This document shows positions 51,248-61,610 of a DNA stretch of 64,000 bases, in pieces. Position numbers and translations under genes: made by a program. The stretch spans positions 496,001 to 560,000 of the forward strand of contig NZ_JACVWU010000001.1 of assembly GCF_014596915.1 (NCBI RefSeq). The letters run 5' to 3'. Numbering within the stretch: position 1 is the first letter of the stretch; each line of letters begins with the position of its first letter. Source of the stretch: Streptomyces sp. TRM68416 (GTDB taxonomy: Bacteria; Actinomycetota; Actinomycetes; Streptomycetales; Streptomycetaceae). Under the pieces are notes generated by a model. The model did no database searches. It was not told where the DNA came from and saw nothing but the letters and a program-made list of their open reading frames with translations.

Positions 51248-53335
51248 TCAGCGGGTCATCACCGCCACGGGCTCCGGTTCCTTCGGCGGCACCGGCGCCT
51301 CGGGCTCCTTGGACAGGGCGCCCGGCCACCACAGTGTGCGGCGCAGCGCGACGGCGGCACTGGTCACGAGGTAGGTGCGGACCAGGAAGGTGTCGAGCAG
51401 GACGCCGACCGCGATGACGAAGCCGAGTTCGACGAGCTGCACCAGCGGCATGCTGGTGAGCACCGCGAAGGTGGCGGCCAGGACGAGCCCCGCGGAGGCG
51501 ATGACCCCGCCGGTGGTGCGCAGCGCGGTGAGCGCGGCGGTGACGGGTTCGGCGCCGTGCAGGGACTCCTCGCGCATCCGGTGCATCAGGAAGATGCCGT
51601 AGTCGACGCCGAGGGCGACCAGGAAGACGAAGGAGAGCAGTCCGAGGCCGGGGTCGGTGCCCTCGAAGCCGAAGAGCGGCCCGAAGACGAGCCCGCCGAT
51701 GCCGAGGGCGGCGCCCCACACGGCGACCACGGCCGACACCAGGATCAGCGGCGCGACGAGCGAGCGCAGCAGGGCGATCAGGATCAGCAGCACGGACACG
51801 AGCACCAGCGGTACGACGACCGTCCGGTCACGGGCGTTGGTGTCCTTCAGGTCGATCTGTTCGGCGCTGGGGCCGCCGACGTAGGAGCCGTCGAGGGTGT
51901 CGCGCAGTTCCTCGATGGTCCTGGTCTCCCCGGCGGACTGGGGGGCGTCCTTGGCGAGGACGGAGATCTCGGTCCAGCCGTCGCCGCTCCGTCCGGGCTC
52001 GGCGCTGTCGACTCCCTCGGTGCCGCGGATGTCGGCCAGGGTGGCCTCGGCGCGGTCGGCGGGGGTGAGGACGGTGATGGGCTGGGTGCCGCGCTCGGGG
52101 TAGGCGCGGTTGAGGGTCTCCATGGCGGCGACCGCGTCGGGCTTGCTGGTGAAGGAGTCCTCCTGCTTGACGGCGCCGGGCAGGTTGAGGGCGCCGAGCG
52201 CGAGGGCGCCCAGGAGGAGGGCGCCGCCGACCAGCACGGTCCGCGGGCGGCGTCCGGCGGAGCCGCCCATCGCCGCGAACAGGGAGCGGCGGGCCTTGGG
52301 GGTGCTGCCGTAGCGCGGGACCAGCGGCCAGAAGACGCGGCGGCCGAGCAGAACCAGCACGGCCGGCAGCAGGGTCAGCATGGCGACCAGCGCGCACAGC
52401 ACGCCGACCGTGCCGAGCGGGCCCATGCCCCGGCTGGAGTTGAGGTCGGCGGCGAGCAGGCACAGCAGCCCGGCCGCCACCGTCCCGGAGGAGGCGAGCA
52501 CGGCGGGCCCGCAGCCCCGGAGCGCGGCGATCATGGCCTCGTACGGGCGCTCGATGCGGCGCAGTTCCTCGCGGTAGCGGGAGACGAGCAGCAGCGCGTA
52601 GTCCGTGCCCGCGCCGAACACGAGGATCGTCATGATGCCGGCGCTCTGGCCGGTCACCGAGGTGTCGAACATCTGGTTGAGCGCGTAGGCCACGCCCCTC
52701 GACAGGAAGTTGGCCATGCCCGCGACGAAGAGCGGCACCAGCCAGAGGAACGGGCTGCGGTAGATCAGGATCAGCAGCAGCGCGACGACCGAGACGGTGG
52801 TGTAGAGCAGCGGTCCGTCGAGCGAGTTGTAGACCTCGGCGGCGTCGGTGGCGAGCGCTCCCTCGCCGCCGACCTCGACGCTCAGCCCGTCGCCGCCGAC
52901 CGCCACGTCCCGCACGTCGTTGACGAGCTCGTCCCGCAGCTCCTCGTCCGTGCCGGGCTCGTTGCTGGCCACCGGGTACATCAGGGTGGAGCCGTCCTTG
53001 GACGGGACGCCGACCGGGTCGCCGGTGAGCCGGTGGGCCCCCGCGATCTCGGCGATCTGGTCGGCGGCGGTGGCCTCGTCGGCGGCCGTCAGCCCGCCCT
53101 CGCGGTGGTAGACCACGATCATCTGCGTGGTCTCGCCGCCCGGCAGCCGCTCCTGGACCTTCGCGACCTGCGTGGAGTCGGCACTGGCCGGCAGATAGTC
53201 GACGGCCCGGTCGCGCTGCACGTCCTCCAGCTTCGAGGCGAACGGCGAGGTGATGGCCAGCACGGCGATCCACAGCCCGAGCACAAGCCAGGGAACGCCC
53301 CGCCGACGTCGTACGGCTGTCCTTACGGCCCCCAT
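51248..53335 (-). CDS. MMPL-family RND exporter
   Basis: 695 residues with the RND layout of two halves, each one helix, a periplasmic-type loop of about 140 residues and five helices. Proton-relay acidic residues occur in ILVFGAGTDYALLLVSRYREEL (first half) and FVFLVALGVDYGIFLMHRMREE (second half). MMPL proteins export lipids, siderophores or drugs; this length is typical of the shorter Streptomyces forms. It heads the operon with the kinase and regulator (62 bases to the kinase start), so the two-component system probably controls export or responds to its cargo or to membrane damage. Confidence 0.93.
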   Translation of the reverse strand: MGAVRTAVRRRRGVPWLVLGLWIAVLAITSPFASKLEDVQRDRAVDYLPASADSTQVAKVQERLPGGETTQMIVVYHREGGLTAADEATAADQIAEIAGAHRLTGDPVGVPSKDGSTLMYPVASNEPGTDEELRDELVNDVRDVAVGGDGLSVEVGGEGALATDAAEVYNSLDGPLLYTTVSVVALLLILIYRSPFLWLVPLFVAGMANFLSRGVAYALNQMFDTSVTGQSAGIMTILVFGAGTDYALLLVSRYREELRRIERPYEAMIAALRGCGPAVLASSGTVAAGLLCLLAADLNSSRGMGPLGTVGVLCALVAMLTLLPAVLVLLGRRVFWPLVPRYGSTPKARRSLFAAMGGSAGRRPRTVLVGGALLLGALALGALNLPGAVKQEDSFTSKPDAVAAMETLNRAYPERGTQPITVLTPADRAEATLADIRGTEGVDSAEPGRSGDGWTEISVLAKDAPQSAGETRTIEELRDTLDGSYVGGPSAEQIDLKDTNARDRTVVVPLVLVSVLLILIALLRSLVAPLILVSAVVAVWGAALGIGGLVFGPLFGFEGTDPGLGLLSFVFLVALGVDYGIFLMHRMREESLHGAEPVTAALTALRTTGGVIASAGLVLAATFAVLTSMPLVQLVELGFVIAVGVLLDTFLVRTYLVTSAAVALRRTLWWPGALSKEPEAPVPPKEPEPVAVMTR

Positions 53336-53483
53336 GAGACGGGCCCCCTTCCGGTCGGGTGGTCTGGGTCGTCTCCAGACTCCCGGCGGGAGGGGGCGGG
53401 TTCGTCGGGCGTGAGGGCGAGTTGCGGGGTACTGCCCGGGGTGACGGCGCGGGCGCGTTACTCCCGCGGGAGTAACGGCGGGA

Positions 53484-54179
53484 TCAGGACGGCGTACGCG
53501 CCGCCGCCAGCAGTCGGGTCACGTCGTCGCCGCAGATGGTGAGGGCCGCGCCGACCGTGCTGAGGACCTCGCGTTCGGCGGGGGTGTAGGGGCCGTCGGC
53601 CAGGGCGATGCGGGCGCCCTGGAGGAGGATCGACTCGCGGCCGGCGGGGGCCAGGTGCGGGGCGAGGGGGTCCAGGGCCTCGTGCAGCTCTATGGCCAGG
53701 CCCGCACCGCAGGGCTCGCCGGTGATCCGGCCGGTGTCCGCGGCCAGCGCCTCGACCAGGGCGTCGAGCTGGTCCTCGGTGCAGTCGTCGAAGCCGGCCG
53801 CGCGGACCGTGGCCGCCGCCGACTCCAGCGCCGTACGGGCGCAGGAGCCGCTCGCGGCGAGCACCGCGAGGGCGACGGTGTGGACGGCGTCCCGGAGCAT
53901 CGCGGAGAAGCGGGTGGTGGTCGGATGGTCGAGGACGTCGGCGCCGAAGTGGCGGCGGCACGCGGCGCACTCCACGACCGGCCCGGTCTCGCCGCGCGGC
54001 AGCACGGGCACCCCGAGCAGGGTGAAGCGGCGGCGTCCGGTCAGCCGCTGGTAGTTGCGGTCGCCTCCGCAGCCCGGGCAGAAGAACTCGCCGTCCCCGA
54101 CGGTCGTCCACGCGGTGCGGGTCCCCAGAATGCGGGCAGGCCTCGCGGCACGGCCGTTTCGTCCCCGTCCTGGCAGCAC
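53484..54179 (-). CDS. Zinc-ribbon TerB-like protein
   Basis: 231 residues from GTG 54179, which has GGAGG seven bases upstream. N-terminal zinc ribbon: GEFFCPGCGGDRNYQRLTGRRRF with a second pair VECAACRRHFGADVLD. The C-terminal 140 residues are helical and match the TerB/tellurite-resistance-like domain, with acidic motifs that can bind metal (FDDCTEDQLDALVEAL, GARIALADGPYTPAEREVLSTVGAAL). The cellular role is unknown; related proteins accompany stress systems. It stands alone between leuA and the MMPL operon. Confidence 0.82.
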   Translation of the reverse strand: MLPGRGRNGRAARPARILGTRTAWTTVGDGEFFCPGCGGDRNYQRLTGRRRFTLLGVPVLPRGETGPVVECAACRRHFGADVLDHPTTTRFSAMLRDAVHTVALAVLAASGSCARTALESAAATVRAAGFDDCTEDQLDALVEALAADTGRITGEPCGAGLAIELHEALDPLAPHLAPAGRESILLQGARIALADGPYTPAEREVLSTVGAALTICGDDVTRLLAAARTPS

Positions 54180-54310
54180 GTCGCACCTCCGCGAAACCCC
54201 GCGGCAACATCGCCGCGCTTGCGTGATGTTAGCCACATACGGGAGCCGGAGTCAGCACCCCGGACGAGACCTTTCCGTGACCTGGGGGCGGATTGGCCGA
54301 TATACGACGC

Positions 54311-54341
54311 GTTCCCCGCGCCCCAAAGGGGCGCGGGGAAC
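54311..54341 (-). terminator. Hairpin terminator downstream of leuA
   Basis: GTTCCCCGCGCCCC (54311-54324) pairs over all 14 bases with GGGGCGCGGGGAAC (54328-54341), loop AAA. It shares its core with the hairpin units at 23.9-24.2 kb. Confidence 0.82.
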
Positions 54342-54408
54342 TGCGCGACAAGCCACGACGCAGCGGCAGCCGCTCGACGGCCTGTCGAGGCACCCCCGTA
54401 GGCGAATC

Positions 54409-56238
<1,830 letters not shown>

Positions 56239-56257
<19 letters not shown>

Positions 56258-56298
56258 CAGCTAAGGAGGAGCAGCCCGAAATGCATGATGCTCCGCAT
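56239..56298 (-). CDS. leuL: Leucine leader peptide
   Basis: A 19-residue frame from ATG 56298, or 15 residues from the in-frame ATG 56286: MHFGLLLLSCRGEGL. Four consecutive Leu codons (CTG CTC CTC CTT) are the control codons and a fifth Leu is last. GGAG precedes the inner ATG, and AGGAGAGG the outer. It ends 99 bases before leuA and overlaps the arm of the long hairpin. Leader peptides of this kind are known for leuA in actinobacteria. Confidence 0.78.
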
Positions 56299-56487
56299 GC
56301 TAGCCGAGCCCTCTCCTGTGCGGCGGTGCGTATCAGTATGCGGGACCGGTGGGATAAATAGGGCGAGGGGTTACCAAAAGTGCGCCATACCACTCCGCGG
56401 GCAGGCGCTGGCTGTCTTGTCGGCACATTTCACCAATCATGGTTGCGGGTAGTGACAGCCACGTAACGCAGTGCAAGGGTGCCGGGC

Positions 56488-57561
56488 ATGACGACCAACG
56501 GGGGCCACGAGCCCGTCTTCTGCACCGTCGTACCGCCCCACGTCCTCGACAAGCTCGCCCAGGCCGAGGACCCCGTGCTCGCCGGACCGGCCCGCCGGAC
56601 CCTCCAGCGCGACGCCTACGAGCGCACCCACCGCCGGCTGACCACCGTCCTCGGCGCACCCTCCGTCGCCCCGCCCGTCGGAGCGGAGCCCGGCAGGCCG
56701 CGGCGCACGATCCACGACGCCCGGCACGGCACCGACCTGCCCGGCCACAAGGTCCGCGGCGAGGGCGAGGAACCCGGCAAGGACGCCACCGTCAACCGCG
56801 CCTACGCCGGACTCGGCGCCACCTTCGAGCTGTTCCTCACCGCCTACGAGTGCGACTCGATCGACGGCAACGGTCTGCCGCTCACCGCGACCGTGCACTA
56901 CTCCAAGGACTACAACAACGCCTTCTGGAACGGCGAGCAGATGGTGTTCGGCGACGGAGACGGCGAGATCTTCCTCGACTTCACCATTCCCATCGACGTC
57001 ATCGGGCACGAACTCGCCCACGGCGTCACGCAGTACACCGCGAACCTGACGTACTTCGGCCAGCCCGGCGCGCTCAACGAGTCGATGTCCGATGTCTTCG
57101 GCGCGCTCATCAAGCAGTACACGCTCGGGCAGACCGCGGCCGAGGCCGACTGGCTGATCGGCGCGGGGCTGCTGGCCCCGCGGGTGACGGGCAAGGCGCT
57201 GCGCTCCATGAAGGAGCCGGGCACGGCCTACGACGACGACGTCCTCGGCAAGGACCCGCAGCCCGCGACCATGGACGACTACGTCCGCACCGGCCGCGAC
57301 AACGGCGGCGTCCACATCAACTCCGGCATCCCCAACCACGCGTTCTACCTCGCGGCGACCGCCCTCGGCGGCCACGCCTGGGAGCGCGCGGGGCAGATCT
57401 GGTACGACGTGCTGACGGGGGGCGAGCTGAAGTCCCAGGCCCTGTTCGTCGACTTCGCCACGCTGACCGTCGCCGCCGCGCGGGCACGGTACGGCGACGG
57501 CAGCGAGGAGTTCCAGGCCGTTTCGAAGGCCTGGGAGCAGGTCGGGGTGCGCACCCTCTGA
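56488..57561 (+). CDS. Protealysin-type (M4) metallopeptidase, probably intracellular
   Basis: 357 residues from ATG 56488. There is no signal peptide; instead the N-terminus has the short protealysin-type propeptide motif FCTVVPPHVLDKLA. Catalytic region: VIGHELAHGVTQYTANLTYFGQPGALNESMSDVFGAL with HExxH, the third ligand Glu, and later GGVHINSGIPNHAFYLAA with the transition-state His. The C-terminus ends FQAVSKAWEQVGV. Protealysin-like enzymes mature by removing their propeptide and act inside or are released unconventionally. The inhibitor gene emfourin lies 21 bases downstream, a known partnership. It is the second M4 gene in the window but of a different subgroup. Confidence 0.93.
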   Translation: MTTNGGHEPVFCTVVPPHVLDKLAQAEDPVLAGPARRTLQRDAYERTHRRLTTVLGAPSVAPPVGAEPGRPRRTIHDARHGTDLPGHKVRGEGEEPGKDATVNRAYAGLGATFELFLTAYECDSIDGNGLPLTATVHYSKDYNNAFWNGEQMVFGDGDGEIFLDFTIPIDVIGHELAHGVTQYTANLTYFGQPGALNESMSDVFGALIKQYTLGQTAAEADWLIGAGLLAPRVTGKALRSMKEPGTAYDDDVLGKDPQPATMDDYVRTGRDNGGVHINSGIPNHAFYLAATALGGHAWERAGQIWYDVLTGGELKSQALFVDFATLTVAAARARYGDGSEEFQAVSKAWEQVGVRTL

Positions 57562-57582
57562 ATCCGTACTAGACATTTCCCC

Positions 57583-57849
57583 ATGCGTATTCAGGTGAGG
57601 CGCACAGGCGGATTCGCGGGCATCGAGCGGCATGCCGAGGTGGAGACCTCGGGGCGGGCCGACGCGTCCGAGTGGCACGCGCTGGCCGAGAAGGCGGTCG
57701 CGGCGGGCCGGGGGACGCCGCCCGTCGGGGTGCCGGACGGGTTCAGCTACCAGATCACGGTGGACGGGAAGACGGTGTACTGCTCGGATCCCCGGCTCAC
57801 CGAGGAGCAGCGGAAGCTGATCACGAAGGTGCTGAAGGAAGGCGCGTAG
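57583..57849 (+). CDS. Emfourin, protealysin inhibitor
   Basis: 88 residues. It has the emfourin pattern: N-terminal strand MRIQVRRTGGFAGIERHAEV, a helix with EWHALAEKAVAAG, then DGFSYQITVDGKTV and a terminal helix LTEEQRKLITKVLKEGA. No signal peptide. Emfourins are slow, tight-binding protein inhibitors of protealysin-like peptidases and are typically encoded beside them, as here (21 bases after the peptidase stop). The pair is expected to be one transcript and to keep the peptidase silent in the cytoplasm. Confidence 0.88.
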   Translation: MRIQVRRTGGFAGIERHAEVETSGRADASEWHALAEKAVAAGRGTPPVGVPDGFSYQITVDGKTVYCSDPRLTEEQRKLITKVLKEGA

Positions 57850-57920
57850 GGAAAGCGCGTAACCGGTTCTTCACGCCGGGGCGTTGACTTCCGTTACCGG
57901 TGGTACGGATGATCCGGCGC

Positions 57921-59228
57921 ATGGCGACTGATCCGATACCCCGGTTCCCCGACGGCTTCCTGTGGGGCGTTTCGACCTCGGCCCATCAGATCGAGGGCGC
58001 GGCGGAGCTTCGGGAGCCGTCCGTGTGGGATGTCTTCACCGGCCTTGAGGGGCGGGTGAAGGACGGCTCCACCGCCGCGGTCGCCTGCGACCACTACCAC
58101 CGGTACCGGGAGGACGTGGGGCTGCTGGCGGAGCTGGGCGTGTCCGCGTACCGCTTCTCCGTGTCGTGGCCCCGGGTCCGGTCCGCGGGCGGTCTCGACT
58201 TCTACGACCGGTTGGTGGACGAGCTGTGCGCGGCGGGCGTCCGTCCGGTTCCGACCCTGTTCCACTGGGACCTGCCGGTCGGTCTTGACTGGCTGGACCG
58301 GGACACGGCCGCGCGGTTCGCGGAGTACGTGTCGGTGGTCGCCGACCGTCTCGGCGACCGTGTGAAGAAGTGGATCACCATCAACGAGCCTGCCGAGCAC
58401 ACCCTGTTCGGGCACGCGCTCGGCGCCCACGCGCCCGGTGAGCAGCTGATGTTCGACGCGCTGCCGGCTGCCCACCACCAGCTGCTGGCCCACGGTCTGG
58501 CGGTGCAGGCGTTGCGCGCGGCCGGGGCCGGTGACGTCGGGATCGCCAACTCGCACGGGCCGACGTGGGCCGCGTCGCGGGGGGCGGCGGACGTGGAGGC
58601 GGCCGACTTCTACGACCTGCTGCTGAACAGGATGTTCGCGGATCCGGTGCTGCTGGGTGAATACCCTTCGGGGATAGGCGAGTTGATGCCGGGCGACGTC
58701 GCGGCCGACTTGAAGGTCATCGGGGAGCCCTTGGACTTCTACGGCATCAACTACTACGCCCCGACCAAGGTGGGCGCCCCGCAGGGCACGGACATCGAGT
58801 TCGGCGGCATGACCATTCCGGCGGAACTCCCCTTCTCCGTAAGGGAGATCGAGGACGTCCCGGTGACGGACTTCGGCTGGCCGGTGGTCCCGGAGGCCCT
58901 GACGGAACTGCTCACCGGTTTCCGCGAACGCTACGGCGACCGGTTGCCGCCCATCGTCATCACCGAGAACGGCTGCTCGTACGAGGGTGTGGACGACCAG
59001 GCCCGGATCACCTACCTGGACGGCCACATCCGCGCCCTGCACCGAGCGACGGAGGCCGGAGTCGACGTCCGCGGCTACTTCGTCTGGTCCCTCCTCGACA
59101 ACTTCGAGTGGGCGGAGGGCTACGCCCAGCGCTTCGGCCTGGTCCACGTGGATTTCTCCTCCTCCCTCGAACGAACTCCCAAGGCGTCGTACCACTGGTT
59201 CCGCGAGCAACTCCGCGCCCAACCCTGA
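57921..59228 (+). CDS. GH1 family beta-glucosidase
   Basis: 435 residues from ATG 57921 (MATDPIPRFPDGFLWG). TIM barrel with FLWGVSTSAHQIEGA at the start, acid/base Glu in WITINEPAEH near 163, and nucleophile Glu in PIVITENGCSY near 349; RGYFVWSLLDNFEWAEGY completes the glucose-binding subsite. No signal peptide, so it splits imported beta-glucosides such as cellobiose in the cytosol. Length and motifs are normal. Two ACCGGT-containing elements precede it, but the CebR operator found at 25814 is absent here. It ends next to repeat block B'. Confidence 0.95.
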   Translation: MATDPIPRFPDGFLWGVSTSAHQIEGAAELREPSVWDVFTGLEGRVKDGSTAAVACDHYHRYREDVGLLAELGVSAYRFSVSWPRVRSAGGLDFYDRLVDELCAAGVRPVPTLFHWDLPVGLDWLDRDTAARFAEYVSVVADRLGDRVKKWITINEPAEHTLFGHALGAHAPGEQLMFDALPAAHHQLLAHGLAVQALRAAGAGDVGIANSHGPTWAASRGAADVEAADFYDLLLNRMFADPVLLGEYPSGIGELMPGDVAADLKVIGEPLDFYGINYYAPTKVGAPQGTDIEFGGMTIPAELPFSVREIEDVPVTDFGWPVVPEALTELLTGFRERYGDRLPPIVITENGCSYEGVDDQARITYLDGHIRALHRATEAGVDVRGYFVWSLLDNFEWAEGYAQRFGLVHVDFSSSLERTPKASYHWFREQLRAQP

Positions 59229-59254
59229 CGGAATGCCTGCGGCGGCCTGCCCGG

Positions 59255-59405
59255 GTGCGGTGGGGGTGCGCGTAGCGCCTGGGGCGGGTGGGTGAGTCGG
59301 GGCCGCGCCGGGGGGTATCCGTCCTCGGTCCGGCGCCCCGCACACCTACAGGTCCCCCACGTCAACGCCGGCCGCTGCGGGCGGACACCCCCCGACACGT
59401 CCCCT
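59255..59405. repeat. Dispersed repeat block B, copy 2 (inverted)
   Basis: Reverse complement of the element at 24238-24385. Internal arms GGGGGGTATCC (59310-59320) and GGACACCCCCC (59383-59393) pair with one mismatch. The two copies differ mainly in the loop. It lies 26 bases after the beta-glucosidase stop. Confidence 0.85.
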
Positions 59406-59463
59406 CCCCGCCGCGCGCGACCGCGGCCCCGTCCACCTTGCGGTAAGGGCGCGTCCGTCAACC

Positions 59464-59690
59464 GGTCCGCCGTCCGAGGACGAGACGAACACCGTCCCGA
59501 ACCCCCACCACCCACCCGCGAGGGCTGCCCCGGGGCCTCCTACCGCCACCGGTCGCTACATCCAGCCCGTCCGCCGTTTGAGGACGAGACGAACACCATC
59601 CCGAACCCCCACCCACCCGCGAGGGCTGCCCCCGAGGCCTCCTACCACCGCCGGTCGCTATAGCCAGCCCGTCCGGCGTTTGAGGACGAG
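59464..59690. repeat. Tandem repeat of about 100 bases with GTTTGAGGACGAG core
   Basis: Units begin with GTCCGCCGTCCGAGGACGAG (59465), GTCCGCCGTTTGAGGACGAG (59569) and GTCCGGCGTTTGAGGACGAG (59670). The first two are near-identical over their full length (GACGAACACC, then CGAACCCCCACC, CACCCGCGAGGGCTGCC, CCTCCTACC). The core is a common Streptomyces intergenic repeat as far as I recall. Confidence 0.85.
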
Positions 59691-59710
59691 GCCCCTTCAG
59701 GGCCGATGGG

Positions 59711-59830
59711 GGTCCGGGGGCGGAGCCCCCGGGTGGGGTGCAGGGGCGGAGCCCCGTGGGGGTCCGGGGGCGGAGCCCCCGGGTGGGGTGCAGGGGCGGA
59801 GCCCCGTGGGGGTCCGGGGGCGGAGCACCC
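59711..59830. repeat. 50-base tandem repeat of hairpins
   Basis: GGTCCGGGGGCGGAGCCCCC starts at 59711 and 59761 with a perfect 50-base period, and a third, diverging copy starts at 59811. Each unit contains two small GGGGCGGAGCCCC-type hairpins. Confidence 0.93.
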
Positions 59831-59889
59831 TGGCGGGGTTGAAGGGGCGGCAGCCCCTGGGGACGGGACGGGTAGGGGCGGCGGGGGCG
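59828..59889. repeat. Dispersed repeat block A, copy 2 (inverted)
   Basis: Reverse complement of 23884-23945 with one mismatch. It is followed by about 140 bases that must contain the phoH promoter; I could not assign -35 and -10 boxes with acceptable spacing. Confidence 0.85.
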
Positions 59890-60030
59890 AGATCTGGCTT
59901 GGGCGGGTGCGGGGCCGCGGGAAAAGGCCTACGACGTTGTCAGTCGCCCGGCGTACCCTTGAAACCGCCAGGCCGCCCCCGTGGCGGGCACCGTTTCGAG
60001 GAGGACGAGCAAGGCCTACAGAGCCGGCCC

Positions 60031-61098
60031 ATGACTCAGACACCCACAGATCGCACACCCGCGCAGGGGCAGGCGAGAGCAGAGTTCACCGTCCCCGCCC
60101 AGCACCCCATGGTGACCGTACTGGGGTCCGGCGACTCCCTGCTGCGCGTGATCGAGAAGGCCTTCCCGGCGGTCGACATCCACGTCCGGGGCAACGAGAT
60201 CAGCGCGGTCGGCGACACCGGGGAAGTCGCCCTCATCCAGCGCCTGTTCGACGAGATGATGCTGGTGCTCCGCACCGGACAGCCGATGACGGAGGACGCA
60301 GTGGAACGCTCGATCGCCATGCTCAGGGCGAGCGAGAACGGCGAGGGGGCTCCCGAGACCCCGGCCGAGGTGCTCACCCAGAACATCCTGTCGTCGAGAG
60401 GCCGCACGATCCGGCCCAAGACGCTCAACCAGAAGCGGTACGTCGACGCGATCGACAAGCACACGATCGTCTTCGGCATCGGCCCCGCCGGTACCGGCAA
60501 GACCTACCTCGCGATGGCCAAGGCCGTGCAGGCCCTGCAGTCGAAGCAGGTCAACCGCATCATCCTGACCCGCCCGGCGGTGGAGGCGGGAGAGCGGCTC
60601 GGCTTCCTGCCCGGCACGCTCTACGAGAAGATCGACCCGTACCTGCGTCCGCTGTACGACGCCCTGCACGACATGCTGGACCCGGACTCGATCCCGCGGC
60701 TGATGGCGGCGGGGACCATCGAGGTGGCGCCGCTGGCGTACATGCGCGGTCGCACGCTTAATGACGCCTTCATCATCCTGGACGAGGCCCAGAACACCAG
60801 CCCCGAGCAGATGAAGATGTTCCTCACGCGGCTCGGGTTCGACTCGAAGATCGTGATCACGGGTGATGTGACGCAGGTGGACCTGCCGAACGGCACGAAG
60901 TCGGGTCTGCGGCAGGTGCAGGACATTCTGGAGGGTGTGGACGACGTGCACTTCTCCCGGCTGTCGTCCCACGATGTCGTACGGCACAAGCTCGTCGGCC
61001 GTATCGTCGACGCGTACGAGCAGTACGACAGCGAGCACGGCACCGAGAACGGCACGCACAAGGGCGGCCGGGCGAAGTCCGCGCGCAAGGGGAAGTAG
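60031..61098 (+). CDS. phoH: PhoH-like ATPase (PhoH/YbeZ)
   Basis: 355 residues from ATG 60031; the frame is open far upstream but that part is repeat sequence. An N-terminal KH-like region (about 18-90) is followed by the PhoH ATPase: Walker [19 protein letters not shown] near 155 and Walker B-type [24 protein letters not shown] near 250, then [12 protein letters not shown] basic tail ends [11 protein letters not shown]. PhoH/YbeZ works with the ribonuclease YbeY in rRNA processing; ybeY follows 14 bases downstream, so the two are co-transcribed. Confidence 0.95.
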   Translation: MTQTPTDRTPAQGQARAEFTVPAQHPMVTVLGSGDSLLRVIEKAFPAVDIHVRGNEISAVGDTGEVALIQRLFDEMMLVLRTGQPMTEDAVERSIAMLRASENGEGAPETPAEVLTQNILSSRGRTIRPKTLNQKRYVDAIDKHTIVFGIGPAGTGKTYLAMAKAVQALQSKQVNRIILTRPAVEAGERLGFLPGTLYEKIDPYLRPLYDALHDMLDPDSIPRLMAAGTIEVAPLAYMRGRTLNDAFIILDEAQNTSPEQMKMFLTRLGFDSKIVITGDVTQVDLPNGTKSGLRQVQDILEGVDDVHFSRLSSHDVVRHKLVGRIVDAYEQYDSEHGTENGTHKGGRAKSARKGK

Positions 61099-61112
61099 AC
61101 AAGCACAGCGTC

Positions 61113-61610
61113 ATGTCGATCGACGTCAACAACGAGTCCGGAACCGAGGTCGACGAGCAGGCGATCCTCGACATCGCCCGTTACGCACTCGCGCGGATGC
61201 GCATCCACCCGCTCTCCGAGCTCTCGGTGATCGTCGTGGACGCCGACGCCATGGAGCAGCTGCACATCCAGTGGATGGACCTGCCCGGGCCGACCGATGT
61301 CATGTCCTTCCCGATGGACGAGCTGCGGCCGCCGTCGAAGGACGACGACGAGCCGCCGCAGGGGCTGCTCGGGGACATCGTGCTGTGCCCGGAGGTCGCC
61401 AAGAAGCAGGGGGACGAGGCGCCCACCCGGCACTCCATGGACGAGGAGCTCCAGTTGCTCACCGTCCACGGAGTGCTGCACCTCCTCGGCTACGACCACG
61501 AGGAGCCGGACGAGAAGGCCGAGATGTTCGGCCTCCAGGCGGCCATCGTGGACGGCTGGCGCGCGGAGAAGGGCCTGACCGGCCCCTCGCCCGCTCCGAC
61601 CGTGTCATGA
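61113..61610 (+). CDS. ybeY: Endoribonuclease YbeY (rRNA maturation factor)
   Basis: 165 residues. The zinc site [16 protein letters not shown] supplies three His ligands near 119-129, preceded by [19 protein letters not shown] and [13 protein letters not shown]. YbeY processes the 16S rRNA 3' end and takes part in ribosome quality control. Its stop overlaps the ATG of the CorC-like gene (ATGA), and phoH is just upstream, forming the conserved phoH-ybeY-CorC operon. Confidence 0.97.
   Translation: MSIDVNNESGTEVDEQAILDIARYALARMRIHPLSELSVIVVDADAMEQLHIQWMDLPGPTDVMSFPMDELRPPSKDDDEPPQGLLGDIVLCPEVAKKQGDEAPTRHSMDEELQLLTVHGVLHLLGYDHEEPDEKAEMFGLQAAIVDGWRAEKGLTGPSPAPTVS

Noticed and set aside
54143..54145. 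ATT start codon for the TerB-like gene, where a shorter protein would begin ILGTRTAW
   Set aside because: A GTG at 54179 with GGAGG seven bases upstream is in the same frame and needs no rare start.
57850..57920. LacI-type operators (ACCGGT elements) before the beta-glucosidase gene
   Set aside because: Two ACCGGT cores are present but their flanks are not symmetric and they do not match the CebR operator.
59937..59959. Sigma-70-type promoter for phoH (TTGTCA and TACCCT)
   Set aside because: The spacer is only 11 bases.
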